From NCBI GenBank assembly GCA_902729315.2, contig LR746270.1, positions 6,689,221 to 6,753,220 on the forward strand: a stretch of DNA of 64,000 nt. The letters are read 5' to 3'. Position numbers and translations under genes: made by a program. This document shows, in pieces, positions 23,605 through 34,504 of the stretch (within the stretch, counting starts at the first letter, position 1; every line of letters starts with the position of its first letter). Below the pieces are notes generated by a model. That model was not told where the DNA came from and made no database searches. It worked only from the letters and a program-made list of their open reading frames with translations. Source of the stretch: Spirodela intermedia (lineage: Eukaryota; Streptophyta; Magnoliopsida; Alismatales; Araceae).

Positions 23605-23937
23605 GAAGGCTCGAAGGTTCTCTTGGTCAGTGGATGCTGGGTGGGGTGCGGTCCCGGGTCTAGCCTGGACCCCAAAGTAAGACCTTCCCACGTGACATTC
23701 AGTCTCCAACGTGAATCGTGGTCCCACATTCCATCTAATACGTGGCGGCTCATTTTCCGGGCCGGCAACCTCCGGCCCGGTCCGCCGAGGCACCTCATTT
23801 CCCCAATATACAAACAAGACCATGAGCACAATATTTATGTTAAAATGGTAAAGGATAATTTTTTTACATCCAATTTCATTCAAATAAAAGCCATGTCGGT
23901 GCGGCACCCTAGTTATTATCATTCAATTAACTTCCGG
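23149..23937. other. U1C promoter/5' UTR and intergenic DNA with GA microsatellites
   Basis: It lies upstream of minus-strand U1C and downstream of the chitinase-like gene's stop codon. (GA)n tracts lie at 23379-23404 and 23531-23601; in U1C sense orientation these are CT tracts just upstream of the gene. The right part should contain the 3' UTR of the chitinase-like gene. The long ORF reading through the GA tract (23362-24189) is not coding. Confidence 0.55.
23531..23601. repeat. (GA)n microsatellite
   Basis: About 35 uninterrupted GA units, one of the longest perfect dinucleotide runs in the window. Confidence 0.95.
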
Positions 23938-24894
23938 TCAAATATCGGTGTTGACTTCGCAGTCCTTGACCTCGCATTTGACCTGGGCGCTGTACCCGTT
24001 GGCAGCGTCGTAATACCTGTCCCAGAGCATGACGCCGCCGTACTTGGGGTAGCCGCTGACGAAGGGGAGAACCTGCGCGGTGAAGTTCTCCGGTGGCACG
24101 TACCCGCCGCCGGCGGCGGCATCCTCCGCGGCTGGGAGGCCGACGAACAGCGCCGCCGCCTTGGCCTTGGCGTTCCATCTCTCCCATGAGAGCTTCATGG
24201 GGAGTAGATTCTCCGGCGAGTACTGGCAGGTGGCGCCGCCGAAGAAGCGGACCCAGACAGCGTCAAAGACGCCGGCGGCGATGGCGCGCTTCAGGGTCCT
24301 GTCCCGGAACTCGCAGTCGGCGGCGGCGGTGAGGAGGACCTTGCGGCCTTCCCGGCTGTAGTTGGCGAGGCCTCCGGCGAGGTCCTCCCAGTGGAGGCGG
24401 TCCTTCCTTGTGGAGCCGCCAGCGACGGAGAAGTCGACCCCGTCGAGGGCGGCGCGGCCGAGGGGGCGGGAGAAGGCCTTCCCGAAGAGAAAGTTGTTAT
24501 ACAGGTACTCTGCCACCTGCCGGGCGTCCTCGGCGGAGTCCAGGGAGTGGCTGGCAGCATCGCCGCCGCCGAGGGAGAGGAGGACCTTCACGCCGAGCTT
24601 CTGGCAGGTGCGGATATCGCGGGAGAGGGCGGCGCAACCGCCGCGGGAGGCGTTGCAGTGGCCGGAGAGGTCGAGCACCGGCGAGCGGCCGCCGCCGAAG
24701 GCGGTGAGGAAGGCGATGTTAACGAAGTCGTAATTGCCGGTGCGGCAGGCCTTGGAGAGCCTCCCCTCGCCAGGGTTCTGGCCCCAGTAGACGGCGATAG
24801 CGCCGCCGCCGCTTTGTCCGGCGGAGCTGGTGGCGGCCAGGTTTAGGAGCAGGGAGAGGGACAGGAAGAGGGAGCCGAGCTTTAAGAAGGTCAT
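23938..24894 (-). CDS. GH18 class III chitinase-like protein, predicted catalytically inactive
   Basis: Intronless, 318 residues, GC-rich. A signal peptide (about 1-25: MTFLKLGSLFLSLSLLLNL) is followed by the GH18 barrel: AVYWGQN at 34-40, the SLGGG strand at 107-111, and MLWDRYYD near 289-296. The catalytic motif DGxDxDxE of class III chitinases (hevamine type) reads DGVDFSVA at 151-158, so the second acidic residue and the catalytic Glu are Ser156 and Ala158. The active-site Tyr is also replaced (WVRFF, Phe218). The fold cysteines are kept (C50, C80, C87, C97, C194, C223), with two extra Cys in a C-terminal tail (307, 312). Loss of catalysis resembles chitinase-related lectins and xylanase inhibitor (XIP-type) proteins of monocots. 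Secreted; likely an inhibitor, lectin or storage role, but which cannot be told from sequence. Confidence 0.92.
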   Translation of the reverse strand: MTFLKLGSLFLSLSLLLNLAATSSAGQSGGGAIAVYWGQNPGEGRLSKACRTGNYDFVNIAFLTAFGGGRSPVLDLSGHCNASRGGCAALSRDIRTCQKLGVKVLLSLGGGDAASHSLDSAEDARQVAEYLYNNFLFGKAFSRPLGRAALDGVDFSVAGGSTRKDRLHWEDLAGGLANYSREGRKVLLTAAADCEFRDRTLKRAIAAGVFDAVWVRFFGGATCQYSPENLLPMKLSWERWNAKAKAAALFVGLPAAEDAAAGGGYVPPENFTAQVLPFVSGYPKYGGVMLWDRYYDAANGYSAQVKCEVKDCEVNTDI

Positions 24895-24976
24895 GGCTGG
24901 GGTGGGAGACGGTGCTGCAACCAGAGAGAAGACAGGCTCTTGGTTTACTAATGAAGGAGAGGTCTCAGGGCCATAG

Positions 24977-24990
24977 ATGTATATGTATAG
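24977..24990 (-). promoter_or_regulatory. TATA-like element of the chitinase-like gene
   Basis: On the minus strand this reads CTATACATATACAT, about 85-95 bp before the ATG at 24894. That would leave a leader of about 55-60 nt, normal for a secreted defence-type gene. Confidence 0.5.
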
Positions 24991-25284
24991 GGAAGCAGAT
25001 AGAAGGTTTACTGTGAGACATGCCCGGATGCTTTATGCATGGAAAATATTCATAAAGCAATCGATTTTATGGTATAAAACGTTTAGCTTGGAAAAGGGTA
25101 TCCATCAGATGTATTTTTTTTTCGAAAAAGTTAAGCTAATAATGTGAACGGCATTTTCTTGCCTGCAAATTCGATGTTAAATGTGTTGGTGCTTATGTAT
25201 AGGTCATGTCCATCTCAGATCAATTCAACCCTTGAGAAAAACCCCCTTGGCAAGACCCTCACGAGCATGGATAAGCTCAAGCAC

Positions 25285-25288
<4 letters not shown>

Positions 25289-25335
<47 letters not shown>
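25289..25335. repeat. (GA)n microsatellite
   Basis: An uninterrupted GA run in intergenic DNA. An ORF at 25144-25353 reads into it and is not considered real. Confidence 0.95.
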
Positions 25336-25339
<4 letters not shown>

Positions 25340-28300
25340 GCGATGTGGAGTAATAATTAAATAGTCACATGGCACGATATGTGGACTTCAAAGTGTTGAA
25401 GCTCAAAGAGAGAGAATGGGCTTATTCATCACATTGTTATCCTCGTTGTATGGGATTATTCTTTTATTATTCTCTTATTTGCACATGTCATTTGCCACAA
25501 ATGAGCTTCGTTTTGTTTTTATCTCCATTTTTTCTCTAACAACGACAATACAAAGAGATCTATGGGTCAATTCTTGGTGTTTCTAAATATGTTACATCTG
25601 AAACACATTGGAGATGATTCTTAAACATATACCCATAATTAATACTATAAATGATGTCTGAATTGAGGAGATTGTTCAAATGAATAATCATCCACATTTC
25701 CCAAAAATGAAAAAAAAAGGTGGGAAAATACCTTTATTTTTTTATGAAGGCTATCACTTGTAGTCGATGCATGTAGAAGCTAGTTGTGATGTGTGAAGAA
25801 ATCTTGCAACTAATATGTGTTAGTGGGTGCAGTTTTAATTGACTTAGGTCTTAAAGACAAGTTCTCACCATCAATTCCATAGACCTATCTAGATATGTTA
25901 GCCATCATTTGGATCAAGTCCAAGACTAATTCAAGCCCATCCCCCCCTCCCCCCCTCAAACCTAATATGGTATATTACGAAATGCTTGGTCTTGTCTCAA
26001 ACATAGTTACAATCCATTTTTTTCAACCTTTTCATCTTACATTCATATGTTTATAAAAAAGGCAATTGAGCATGAGAAGGACTTGTAAGACCACTAACAC
26101 TGTTAGTGATCAATGCATACTGATTGAAATGATGCCATCCCTCACTTTTTACAAATGGTTATTGTTTATGAATAAATATATTGATACTCATGACAAGCGA
26201 ACAACAACTATATTACTTCTCATGTGAGGGGATAGATGAAGAAAGCTATAAATTAATTAATCATATCAAAGAAGATATTACTTACAAAGATGCCCATTTA
26301 TTGGAATCATGATCATGAGGAGCACAAACCTAAAGTTGATTGTAATATTTTATTGATTAATTTAATTAAATTTGAGGGAGTTCACAAGTCTAGAAATGAG
26401 AGAGAGAAGGGGAAACAAGAGAGGTGAGAAATTAGGGTACTTTTCAATTCTTTTTTATTGTTATTATATTTATATAGACAGTTTTATAAATGTGGTACCT
26501 TGGATTTGATATAAACTAATATTGATGATAAAAGAGGTGATGAAATTTTAAAAAATGATATTTAGGTTGAGTTATTTTTTAAAATTTTTGATAAATATTG
26601 ATGCTTATTTCTAATGAAAATGTTTCAAGAGGCTCAAAATAAAAAAAAAAATGTTTGTTATATAAATATAGGAGAGATGCATTATTTCAATGGCCTCTTT
26701 TTTTTATTGACAACAATATATAGGAGAGAGATGCATTATTTGTTATATAAATATAGGAGAGATGCTTAATGCATTTAAGCATGATCAATGTCATTATTGT
26801 CTTTGGAGGAAATTTTCCTATTCAAATTATTTTTTGCATTTTTTATGATTACATTGCCTATAATTTATATTAATAATAAAATTTGATAATTCAATATCTC
26901 ACCCAATAATTAACATGGATTACTTACCTTTTTTGTTGTTGCTTATCCACATCCTTCTTCTACATAATGTAGACCTTAAAAAACCATGGGGAGATCACAA
27001 TTTTGACTCATTTGCATGAATGGGAGGGGATACAAAAACAAACAAGTTATCATAAAATATAACTAATTTTAAGATGTTCTTTTAAAAAAATATATATACA
27101 AATTTGCATATGGTAGAAATATGGAGAAATCATTATCATTAATTATACTTTAATGATTGATAAATTATATTTAATGAGTAAAAAAATAATATTGATATTA
27201 TTCTTCTTATTATTATTATTATTATTGTTGTTGGTGTTGTTGTTGTTGTTGTTGTTGTTGTTATTGTGCTAGTGTAAATCTTGCTCTTAAATTGTAAACA
27301 AAGAAATAAATATTTCACATGCCAAACTCGATGTACAAAATAAGCCAATAAATCAATAACTAATTTGTGCAAGTTATAAGATAAATGTGGAAAGCAAGCT
27401 TTTGTGAGTACGGAGTGTAACCTTGGATAAAAGTGTAAGAAAATATGAGGCAAAAACTATTGGTTTGTGTTTTGATGTTGAAAATTAATAATAAAATAGA
27501 AAAAGGATCATAAAATATGTTATTATTGTATTAATGGTTGGAAGAAGATTCAAATTATTAGATATAATTCATCTGTTGTTTGATTATGTTTTTGAGTATA
27601 AAGTAGTAAAGAACTCATCATAGAATAGATACAAAATAATAAAGTTACAATTGAAACAAAAGAAAGATATTTTTAAAAATTGACTGAAGCCATAGTTGTC
27701 AACACAAGAAAGTCAACTTGGAGAGTTGAAAAAATTATTGCCAAGTCAAAATTCAAGAGAGAGAAAATCATCATAAGAGATTTAGTTTATTGACCTATAA
27801 GTCAACCTAGAAATTGGTAAATCAAATCGTAGAAGAGAGAGGCAAAGATTTTCATTTAGTTCAATTTAATATTGTTAATCAATGCTGGCCCAAGTTAGTT
27901 AGCCCAACATATAACCATATGTTGACCCACTTAACACAAATCAAAGAAAATTATCAAAAACCCAAGAAAAGCACATAATTTTTCAAATAACCAAGTCACC
28001 TATCCCTCTTTACATCCTATCTAGTCCATCTTTGGACCAATTAGTATTAGAGAGCAGCTTAGAAGATTTAAATATCTCTTAGTAGGAGTCTTTTTACCAA
28101 ATAACATTATACTCACATACATGTCTTATTCAATACATCAAACTATACTTACTAAGGAAAGTAAAATAAAAATGTTAAGTCAAACAACTTACTTTAATAT
28201 TAAAAGGATGAATGTTGCATTCCCTCTAATGAACACAAATCATAAAGATCCACAAGTTTATCTAATGTCACTCTACTAAAGTCTTTCTAGGGAGAAAAAT

Positions 28301-29652
28301 GAAATACAAAAGAAGAAGAAAACTACAGTCATTTATATGATCAAAAGAACTTGGAGTACTGCTTCAAAAAAGAAGAAGAAGAAGGCATTGCTCTACTCTC
28401 TAGAAATTTTAAGAAATTTCTAAGAGAAGTGACAAATTTGTCACCTAAATAACTAATGAAAATAACATAAATTAAAGAGTATATTTAAAATGTGAGAAAC
28501 TATGACACTTTTGAGCAAAATTGCTCAAGATTAAAAAAGAAAGATTATTCTCAAAGAAGAAAGACAAAGATTGATGCTTGGAGAGCCAAGGAATCGAGCT
28601 CAAATGAAAAGTCATATCTCTCTAGCTAACATCACATATTAGTATTATACCTTCTTCATCTAACTTTGAATTAAGTTGAAAAGAAATCATTGAAGGATTC
28701 AATGAATCATTACTAGCATATAGAAACTCTAAAAAGATATTTGAAAATAATATTTTTTTATTAAATAAAATATGAGTTATCAAATTTTAAATCAAAATAT
28801 GCTAAACTAGAACATCTATGTGAACAAAACAAGAACAAAAACATCATTTTTCAATCCAATTTCTATGATTTGAATAGTTCATTCATTAAAATATGTCAGA
28901 GTTAAGATAAATTAAATGAGTGAAACTAATTATAGCTAATCTATAATATTGTCAGCTCTTGAAATCTTTTAAAATCAACACCCAAAGGTCTAATTAGTGC
29001 ATTTTTTGAAATTGGCAACAAGAAAAAAATAAAAATAAAATCCTGCTAACTTTCTATTTATTTCAATAATATCTTTGAAAATGAATAGTTATAGATATTA
29101 ATATATAAATAACTCAATTACTAGTGGCATATTCATTTTGTCCTCAAATAAAAATAAATAAATAATAAATAAAGAAATATATTTTTATGTTTAGAAGCTC
29201 AAGCTCACATAAGTGCTCTTTTCACAATTAAGATCAACCTTCAAAGCTCATCAATGAGACCCTTTGTTAAGATTAGAGTGGTTCTACAATAGTTACCTTA
29301 TTTTCTTTTCTTTTTGAATGTCTCTTGTTGAACAAGATTTAACTTGTAGAGGTCAACTTATAGGAAGTCAAAGGTCAACTTGTAGTCTAAGGAGAGGATT
29401 GAATAATAGTAGAGTGGGTTTCATACATCTTAAATTGAAATACTACATATTGTCAAGACTATTATTTGGCTATAACATAAGCATAAAAACTGGGGCAAAA
29501 TTTGTAGATCTTTATGCCCATTATATTCCTATTAACCAAGCCATCATGACTTGATTTATGCATCAAGAAGAATTCATCTGAGGCACTAGACGCCATCAGT
29601 GCTCCTCCTTCTGCCATCTCTCGCCAAAGGCCATGAGAATCTCTCGACGACA
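25336..29652. other. AT-rich gene desert
   Basis: More than 4 kb without a recognisable gene, RNA or intact element. It holds trinucleotide runs ATT/GTT at 27197-27266 and a short duplicated motif around ATATAGGAGAGATGC at about 26670-26765. Long A/T homopolymers are common. It is probably decayed repetitive DNA; I could not assign an origin. Confidence 0.6.
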
Positions 29653-29932
29653 ATGGGGTCCAACTGTGCTACTATTCTCATCCTCCACCAGTTGTGGTCT
29701 CCCTCCACCACTACCGGCAAGCTCGAGCAAGTCCACACCTACCTCCTCATTGGTGACCCTCCACTACACTTCTCCCTCTTCCTCTACAACTCCTTGCTCT
29801 TGGCCTACACCTCCTCACTAGGGCCCTCAGATGGCTTCTCCCTCTTCGCCACTAAGAGGGCTCACTTTCACTGTCTCAATAGCTCCACCATACAATTCAT
29901 CCTCAAGGCTGTTGTCAAAGGGAGGTCTTTAG

Positions 29933-30292
29933 TGTAGGCTTAGCTCCAGCTCCAACATGACTCATTGTGTCTAGCCATCTCTGATGAACTCTCCAATGAA
30001 GACAAAGTTGGGTTTAGTTTAATCACAACCATACATCGCTTGGAGTTATAACAGTAGATAAGCAATTACATGAGATGCACTACCAACTTATCCAGCGGTG
30101 ATTACTCTCACTCTCTCTCACCTTCTTATTGGCTCACTATATAAGAGCTTCTTATGTGTTCGATGTTTTCAGACTCTTTGTACATTCATAGTTTATTCAT
30201 TCTGTGCATTCATTGCATTCTTCTTTGATTCTTATTTTTCCTTCCAATTTTCAGAAGTTTTTAGAGTGACTTCTGGGTTTATGAAACCAACA
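29933..30292 (+). repeat. 5' LTR of the copia element (360 bp)
   Basis: Starts TGTAGGCTTAGCTCC and ends GAAACCAACA, with TG...CA termini. It contains a TATA-like CACTATATAAGAGC near 30136-30149, a candidate element promoter. It aligns along its length to 34227-34504, apart from a segment missing from the other copy. Confidence 0.9.
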
Positions 30293-30294
30293 AG

Positions 30295-30306
30295 TGGTAT
30301 TAGAGC
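30295..30306 (+). promoter_or_regulatory. Primer-binding site (initiator tRNA-Met type)
   Basis: TGGTATTAGAGC starts two bases after the 5' LTR and differs by one base from the usual copia PBS TGGTATCAGAGC. Confidence 0.85.
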
Positions 30307-30330
30307 TTAGTAGTTCATAGGATCAAGGGG

Positions 30331-31205
30331 ATGACAAAGAAAGGAGACAAGGCTAGCACTTCTAGCAAGCATGGGGTGGAGATGGTGTTATCAGTGCCAT
30401 CTCTCATGTTCTCAAAGACTAACTACCGCATTTGGACAGTGCAAATGGAAGTCTTCTTGGATTCTCATGAATTGTCACAAGCAATTGTTAGTGAGAATGT
30501 TTCAAAGAAGAAAGATTGATTGGCTCTCTCAATGATCTTTGGTGCTATTCTAGAGGAGACGATGACAATTCTTGATGCAAAGAAGATGGTGAAGGAGAAT
30601 TGGAAGATTCTTTGGTCACAAAATCTTGTCGTAGATAGAGTGATCTAATCACAAATCCAAGGCCTAAAGTGTGAGTATAAAATTCTCACAATGTATAAAG
30701 AAGAATCAATCATGGATTTTGTGATGAAATTCACACGAATCATCTTGGATTTACAAAATTTGAGAGAGACGATGAAAGAAAAGGAGATAGTATGGTGACT
30801 TCTATGGGAGACACCCTCAAAATTTGACACACTTACCTTGTCCTTGGAGCAATATGGCGATTTGGACAAAATCAGCCTCGACGAAGTGATTGTCTCTATG
30901 CGTTTATGAGTTGTGGTTTAAAGAGCGAGAGGCATGAGAAGAGGAGCAAGCTTTGCTAGCTCGAGCACTAAGTAGAGGAAAATTCTTAAGTGAGGAGGAG
31001 TCATCATCTTGTAGAAGAGGCAGACATCTCAGCTGCGATAGAGGCAATGGTAGAAGCCGTGATAGAGGTTGACATCTGTCACATGAAAAGAAAAAGAATC
31101 AATTCAACAAATAAAAAGTTCAATACTACAATTGTGAGAAGTATCATCATTTCACTTATGAATGTCGAAGTGCAAAGAAGGAGAAGCCCGATCAAGCATA
31201 TGTGA
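30331..31205 (+). pseudogene. Decayed gag region of the copia element
   Basis: Begins with ATG at 30331. NYRIWTVQMEVFLDSHEL is typical of copia gag N-termini. The frame is broken by stops after about 62 codons, then fragments such as MDFVMKFTRIILDLQNL continue in other frames. A zinc-knuckle remnant near 31125-31160 (NCEKYHHFTYEC) has lost one cysteine. Confidence 0.75.
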
Positions 31206-31299
31206 CTGAGTCTTTTGACAAGTCAAAAGTTTCTTCACTACTGATGGTAATTGTAGAAGAACATAATGATGTCATGCTTCAAAACTTAGAGATTGATCT

Positions 31300-32578
31300 C
31301 ACAGACCAAGATATGTAGTATCTTGATACTGGCACTATTAATCATATGTCCAAGAGACAAAGTTAATTTTCTGATTTGGATGAGATAACTTCTAGAGTTG
31401 TCAAATTCAAAAATAATTCTCAAATACAAATTGAAGTAGAGGGATTGTCCATATTCATCGACAGATGGAGAGACACTTAAACTCAATAATATTATCTTTG
31501 TTCTAAAATTATGTGTCAACATTCTTAGTCTGTGCAGACTTGACAATGAGGAAGACTATCAAATGGTCATGTATGGAGGTTTTTTGACCATCTTTGACCA
31601 AAAAGGAGAACTATTAATTAAAGTCTATAGAACGAAGTAGAGGCCTTATTCAAGCCCAATGTGATAAACCACTGTCTGATCACAAAAGGAGATGAAAATT
31701 CAAGTTAGTTGTGGTATTTTTGATTTTGTCACTTAAATTTTCACTTACTGAAGGAGATGTCGTACAAGCACTTAGTGGAGGAACTTTTGATTGATTAAGA
31801 TACCTGATCACATCTGCCAAAATTGTCTTGTGGGCAAGCAACATCAAACTTCCTTCCCCTAAAGCTTTTGAATTCAAAGCCTTAACCCCTCAAGCTTGTT
31901 TATATAGACACATGTGGCTTAATTACCCCACCCACATTAGGGGGAAGTAAGTATTTTCTACTTATTGTTGATGACTTCATAAGACTAATGTGAGTGGCTA
32001 TGCTCAAACAAAAATATGAAGTCTTCGATGAATTCAAGAGGTTCAAGACATTGGCTGAGGTAAAGAAAAATACAAAGCTCAAGTGTCTTCGATCAAGCAG
32101 AGGAGGAGAGTTTGTTTTTGACAAATTGAATAGTTTTTGTGTTTCACAAGATATTAAATGGCAATTGACTGCCCCCTACTTACCTCAGCATAACGAAATT
32201 GTGGAGAGAAAGAACAAGATAATTATTTCTCTAGTTAGAAGCATGCTAAAAGAGAAAAAAATACTCTAAGAATTGTGGGGAGAGGTTGTAAACACATCGG
32301 TATATCTCTTAAATTGGTCTTCCATTAATAGTTTGTAGGGGTTGACTCTATGTGAGAAGTGGACGGAGAGAAAATCTTATATTGGCCATTTATGTGTCTT
32401 TGGTTCAATTGTGCATGTGAAATGCACTAGAGGACCACTAAAGAAGTTGGAAGATCAAAGTCAACCTATGGTCTTCATCGAGTACCAAGTTAGCTCAAAG
32501 GCTTATCGTTGTTTAGACCCAATTAACGGCACAATTCATATTAGCTGCGATGCTATTTTTGAAGAAAATGACAAGTGA
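31300..32578 (+). pseudogene. Decayed protease and integrase region of the copia element
   Basis: The protease active site DTG is visible at 31325-31333 (YLDTGTINHMS). Integrase core remnants occur at about 32090-32260, including GGEFVFDKLNSFC, LTAPYLPQHN and VERKN. In the segment where copia integrases have a catalytic Asp before GGE, the sequence reads RSSRGGE, so that residue is gone. The frame is broken repeatedly. Confidence 0.75.
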
Positions 32579-32879
32579 AATTAGGAAAAAATATGTGAAA
32601 AGAGGCTTGAACTTACGTTTTTTCTTAATCTTCCTCATGAATAGAGTATGGAGGAGCCATTTGACTCTAAAGATGAAGACAAAATAGAGCAATTTGAGAC
32701 TCAAGGTGAAACACCGGTCACTCACATTGAGTCTGAAGAAAGTGAGCCATTAAAGTTCAAATCTATTGATCAAATCTACACCAAAATAAGTTCAATGTCA
32801 ACTATGGATGAAAATTGCATGCTCTCACTTGAAGAACCAACCATTTACACAGAAACAACTTGAGATGACTCATAAAGAA

Positions 32880-34165
32880 GAGCTATGAGAGATGAAATGG
32901 AGGCAATTGACAGTAGTGAAACTTGGGAGCTTCTAGCTCCACCTAATTGCAAGCCAATTTGACTTAAATGGATATTTAAGCTCAAGAAGATGGCACAAGG
33001 AGCTATTGTAAGGCACAAAGCCTGACTAGTTGTGAAGGGCTACTCATAGAGACAGGGGATAGACTATGATGAAGTCTTTGCTCCTGTAGTGAGATTTGTC
33101 TATATGTGTCCCCATTGCAATTGCTGCTCAAAGAGGTTAGACTTATCTCAATGTTAAGTCTGCCTTCTTAAATGGAGATGTAGAGGAGGAGCTCCATGTG
33201 AAGCAACCTGAAGGTTTTATTGTGAAGGGCAGAAAGTAATTTGTGATGAAGTTAAAGAAGGCTCTTTATGGGCTCAGGTAGCCCCCTTGTGCTTGGTACT
33301 TCAAGTGAGTGACACTTGATTGTGGGAGTATATGTGGATGACTTGATTGTCACTGAATTCCTATTACGGAAGTGATCTTCGATCAATGAGTTCCTATTTA
33401 GGAATTGAAATTAGTCAAGGCACTAACTACATCTGCCTCAGCCAAAGTGGGTATGCACACCGAATTCTTGAGCTCAGAGGACTTCTAACTTGCAATCCCT
33501 CTTAGACACTTCTTGAAGTTTGAGTCAAATTCAGCAAGCAAGGAAATAGCACTTGTGCAGATCCCACCAAATTCTAGAGCATCATCAGGAGTTTTCAGTA
33601 TTTGACTCACACACAAATCGAATTTAATGTTCTCAGTGGGCTTGTTGAGCAGATTCATAGAGAATCTCGCCTCGGAACATCTCATGGCTTCTAAGAGGAT
33701 TCTCAAATACATCAAGGGAACAATTGACTATGGCCTAATCTACGTGAAGGATCAAATGAAGGATTCATTCATTGGCTATAGCGACAATGACTTTGCTGGT
33801 GATGTTGATGATCGAAGATGTACTTCAGGGCAAGTTTTCCTCTTGGGAACATCCATCATCAATTAGGCCTCATAGAAGCAGAAGGTAGTGGCTTTGTCCT
33901 CGTGTGAAGCCAAGTACATAGCTGCCACATCAGCCGCATGTCAAGGTATTTGGTTGAATCAGCTCATCGGTGAGTTAAGAAGAACTGAAGAGAGGCCTAT
34001 GAAATTGTTTGTAGACAATAAGTCTGCAATCACTATGAGCAAGAATCAAGTGCACCACAGTGGAATATGTGTGGAGGAGAAGAAGGTTGAAGTGGAATAT
34101 GTACGAACAGAAGATTAGATGGTCAATATCTTGACCAAATCGTTGGGAAGACTGAAGCTTCTAGA
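32880..34165 (+). pseudogene. Decayed reverse transcriptase/RNase H region of the copia element
   Basis: RT remnants include KWIFKLKKM and GIDYDEVFAPVVR, followed by an apparent internal deletion near 33300. The YVDD catalytic motif is still readable at 33331-33342. RNase H remnants lie at about 33690-34118 with YSDNDFAGDVDDRRCTSG and ALSSCEAKYIAA. Multiple stops and frameshifts preclude a functional protein. Confidence 0.8.
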
Positions 34166-34211
34166 GATGCGACAACGGTTAGGTGTTCAGAGCATTTGCA
34201 CGGAGGAGCAA

Positions 34212-34226
34212 GAGCAAGGAGGAGAT
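34212..34226 (+). promoter_or_regulatory. Polypurine tract of the copia element
   Basis: GAGCAAGGAGGAGAT lies directly before the 3' LTR, where the plus-strand primer of LTR elements is expected. Confidence 0.65.
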
Positions 34227-34504
34227 TGAAGGCTTAGCTCTAACTCCGCCGTCACTCGTCGTGGCTTGCCATCTCTGGCGAGCTCTCTGATGAAGACAAA
34301 TTTGGGTGTAGTTTAATCACAGCAGCACATCGCTTGGAGTTATAACGGCGGATAAGCGGCCACCTCATGTGTTCGATGTTTTCAAACTCTTTGCACATTC
34401 ACGGTTTATTCATTCTGTGCATTCTTGGTATTCTTCTTTGTTCTTGTTTTTCCTTCCAATTTTCAAAAGTTCTTGGAGTTGCTTCTGAGTTTACGAAACC
34501 AACA
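34227..34504 (+). repeat. 3' LTR of the copia element (278 bp, internally deleted)
   Basis: Starts TGAAGGCTTAGCTCT and ends GAAACCAACA. It matches the 5' LTR but lacks about 80 bp, including the TATA-like segment, after GGCGGATAAGCGG. Confidence 0.88.

Larger units (their letters stand above)
29933..34504 (+). mobile_element. Ty1/copia LTR retrotransposon, decayed, inserted in a PPR gene
   Basis: 4572 bp with LTRs at both ends, a primer-binding site complementary to initiator tRNA-Met, and internal order gag, protease, integrase, reverse transcriptase, RNase H, which defines the copia superfamily. All coding parts carry stops and frameshifts. The flanking 5 bp TTTAG (29928-29932) and TCTGG (34505-34509) look like a target-site duplication with two transitions. 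It lies in the same orientation as the host PPR gene. LTR divergence by eye is substantial, mostly C/T and G/A differences, so the insertion is not recent. Confidence 0.92.

Noticed and set aside
23362-24189. 275-codon plus-strand ORF
   Set aside because: It reads through a GA microsatellite into the antisense of the chitinase-like gene.
24391-24846. 151-codon plus-strand ORF
   Set aside because: It is a shadow of the GC-rich chitinase-like gene on the minus strand.
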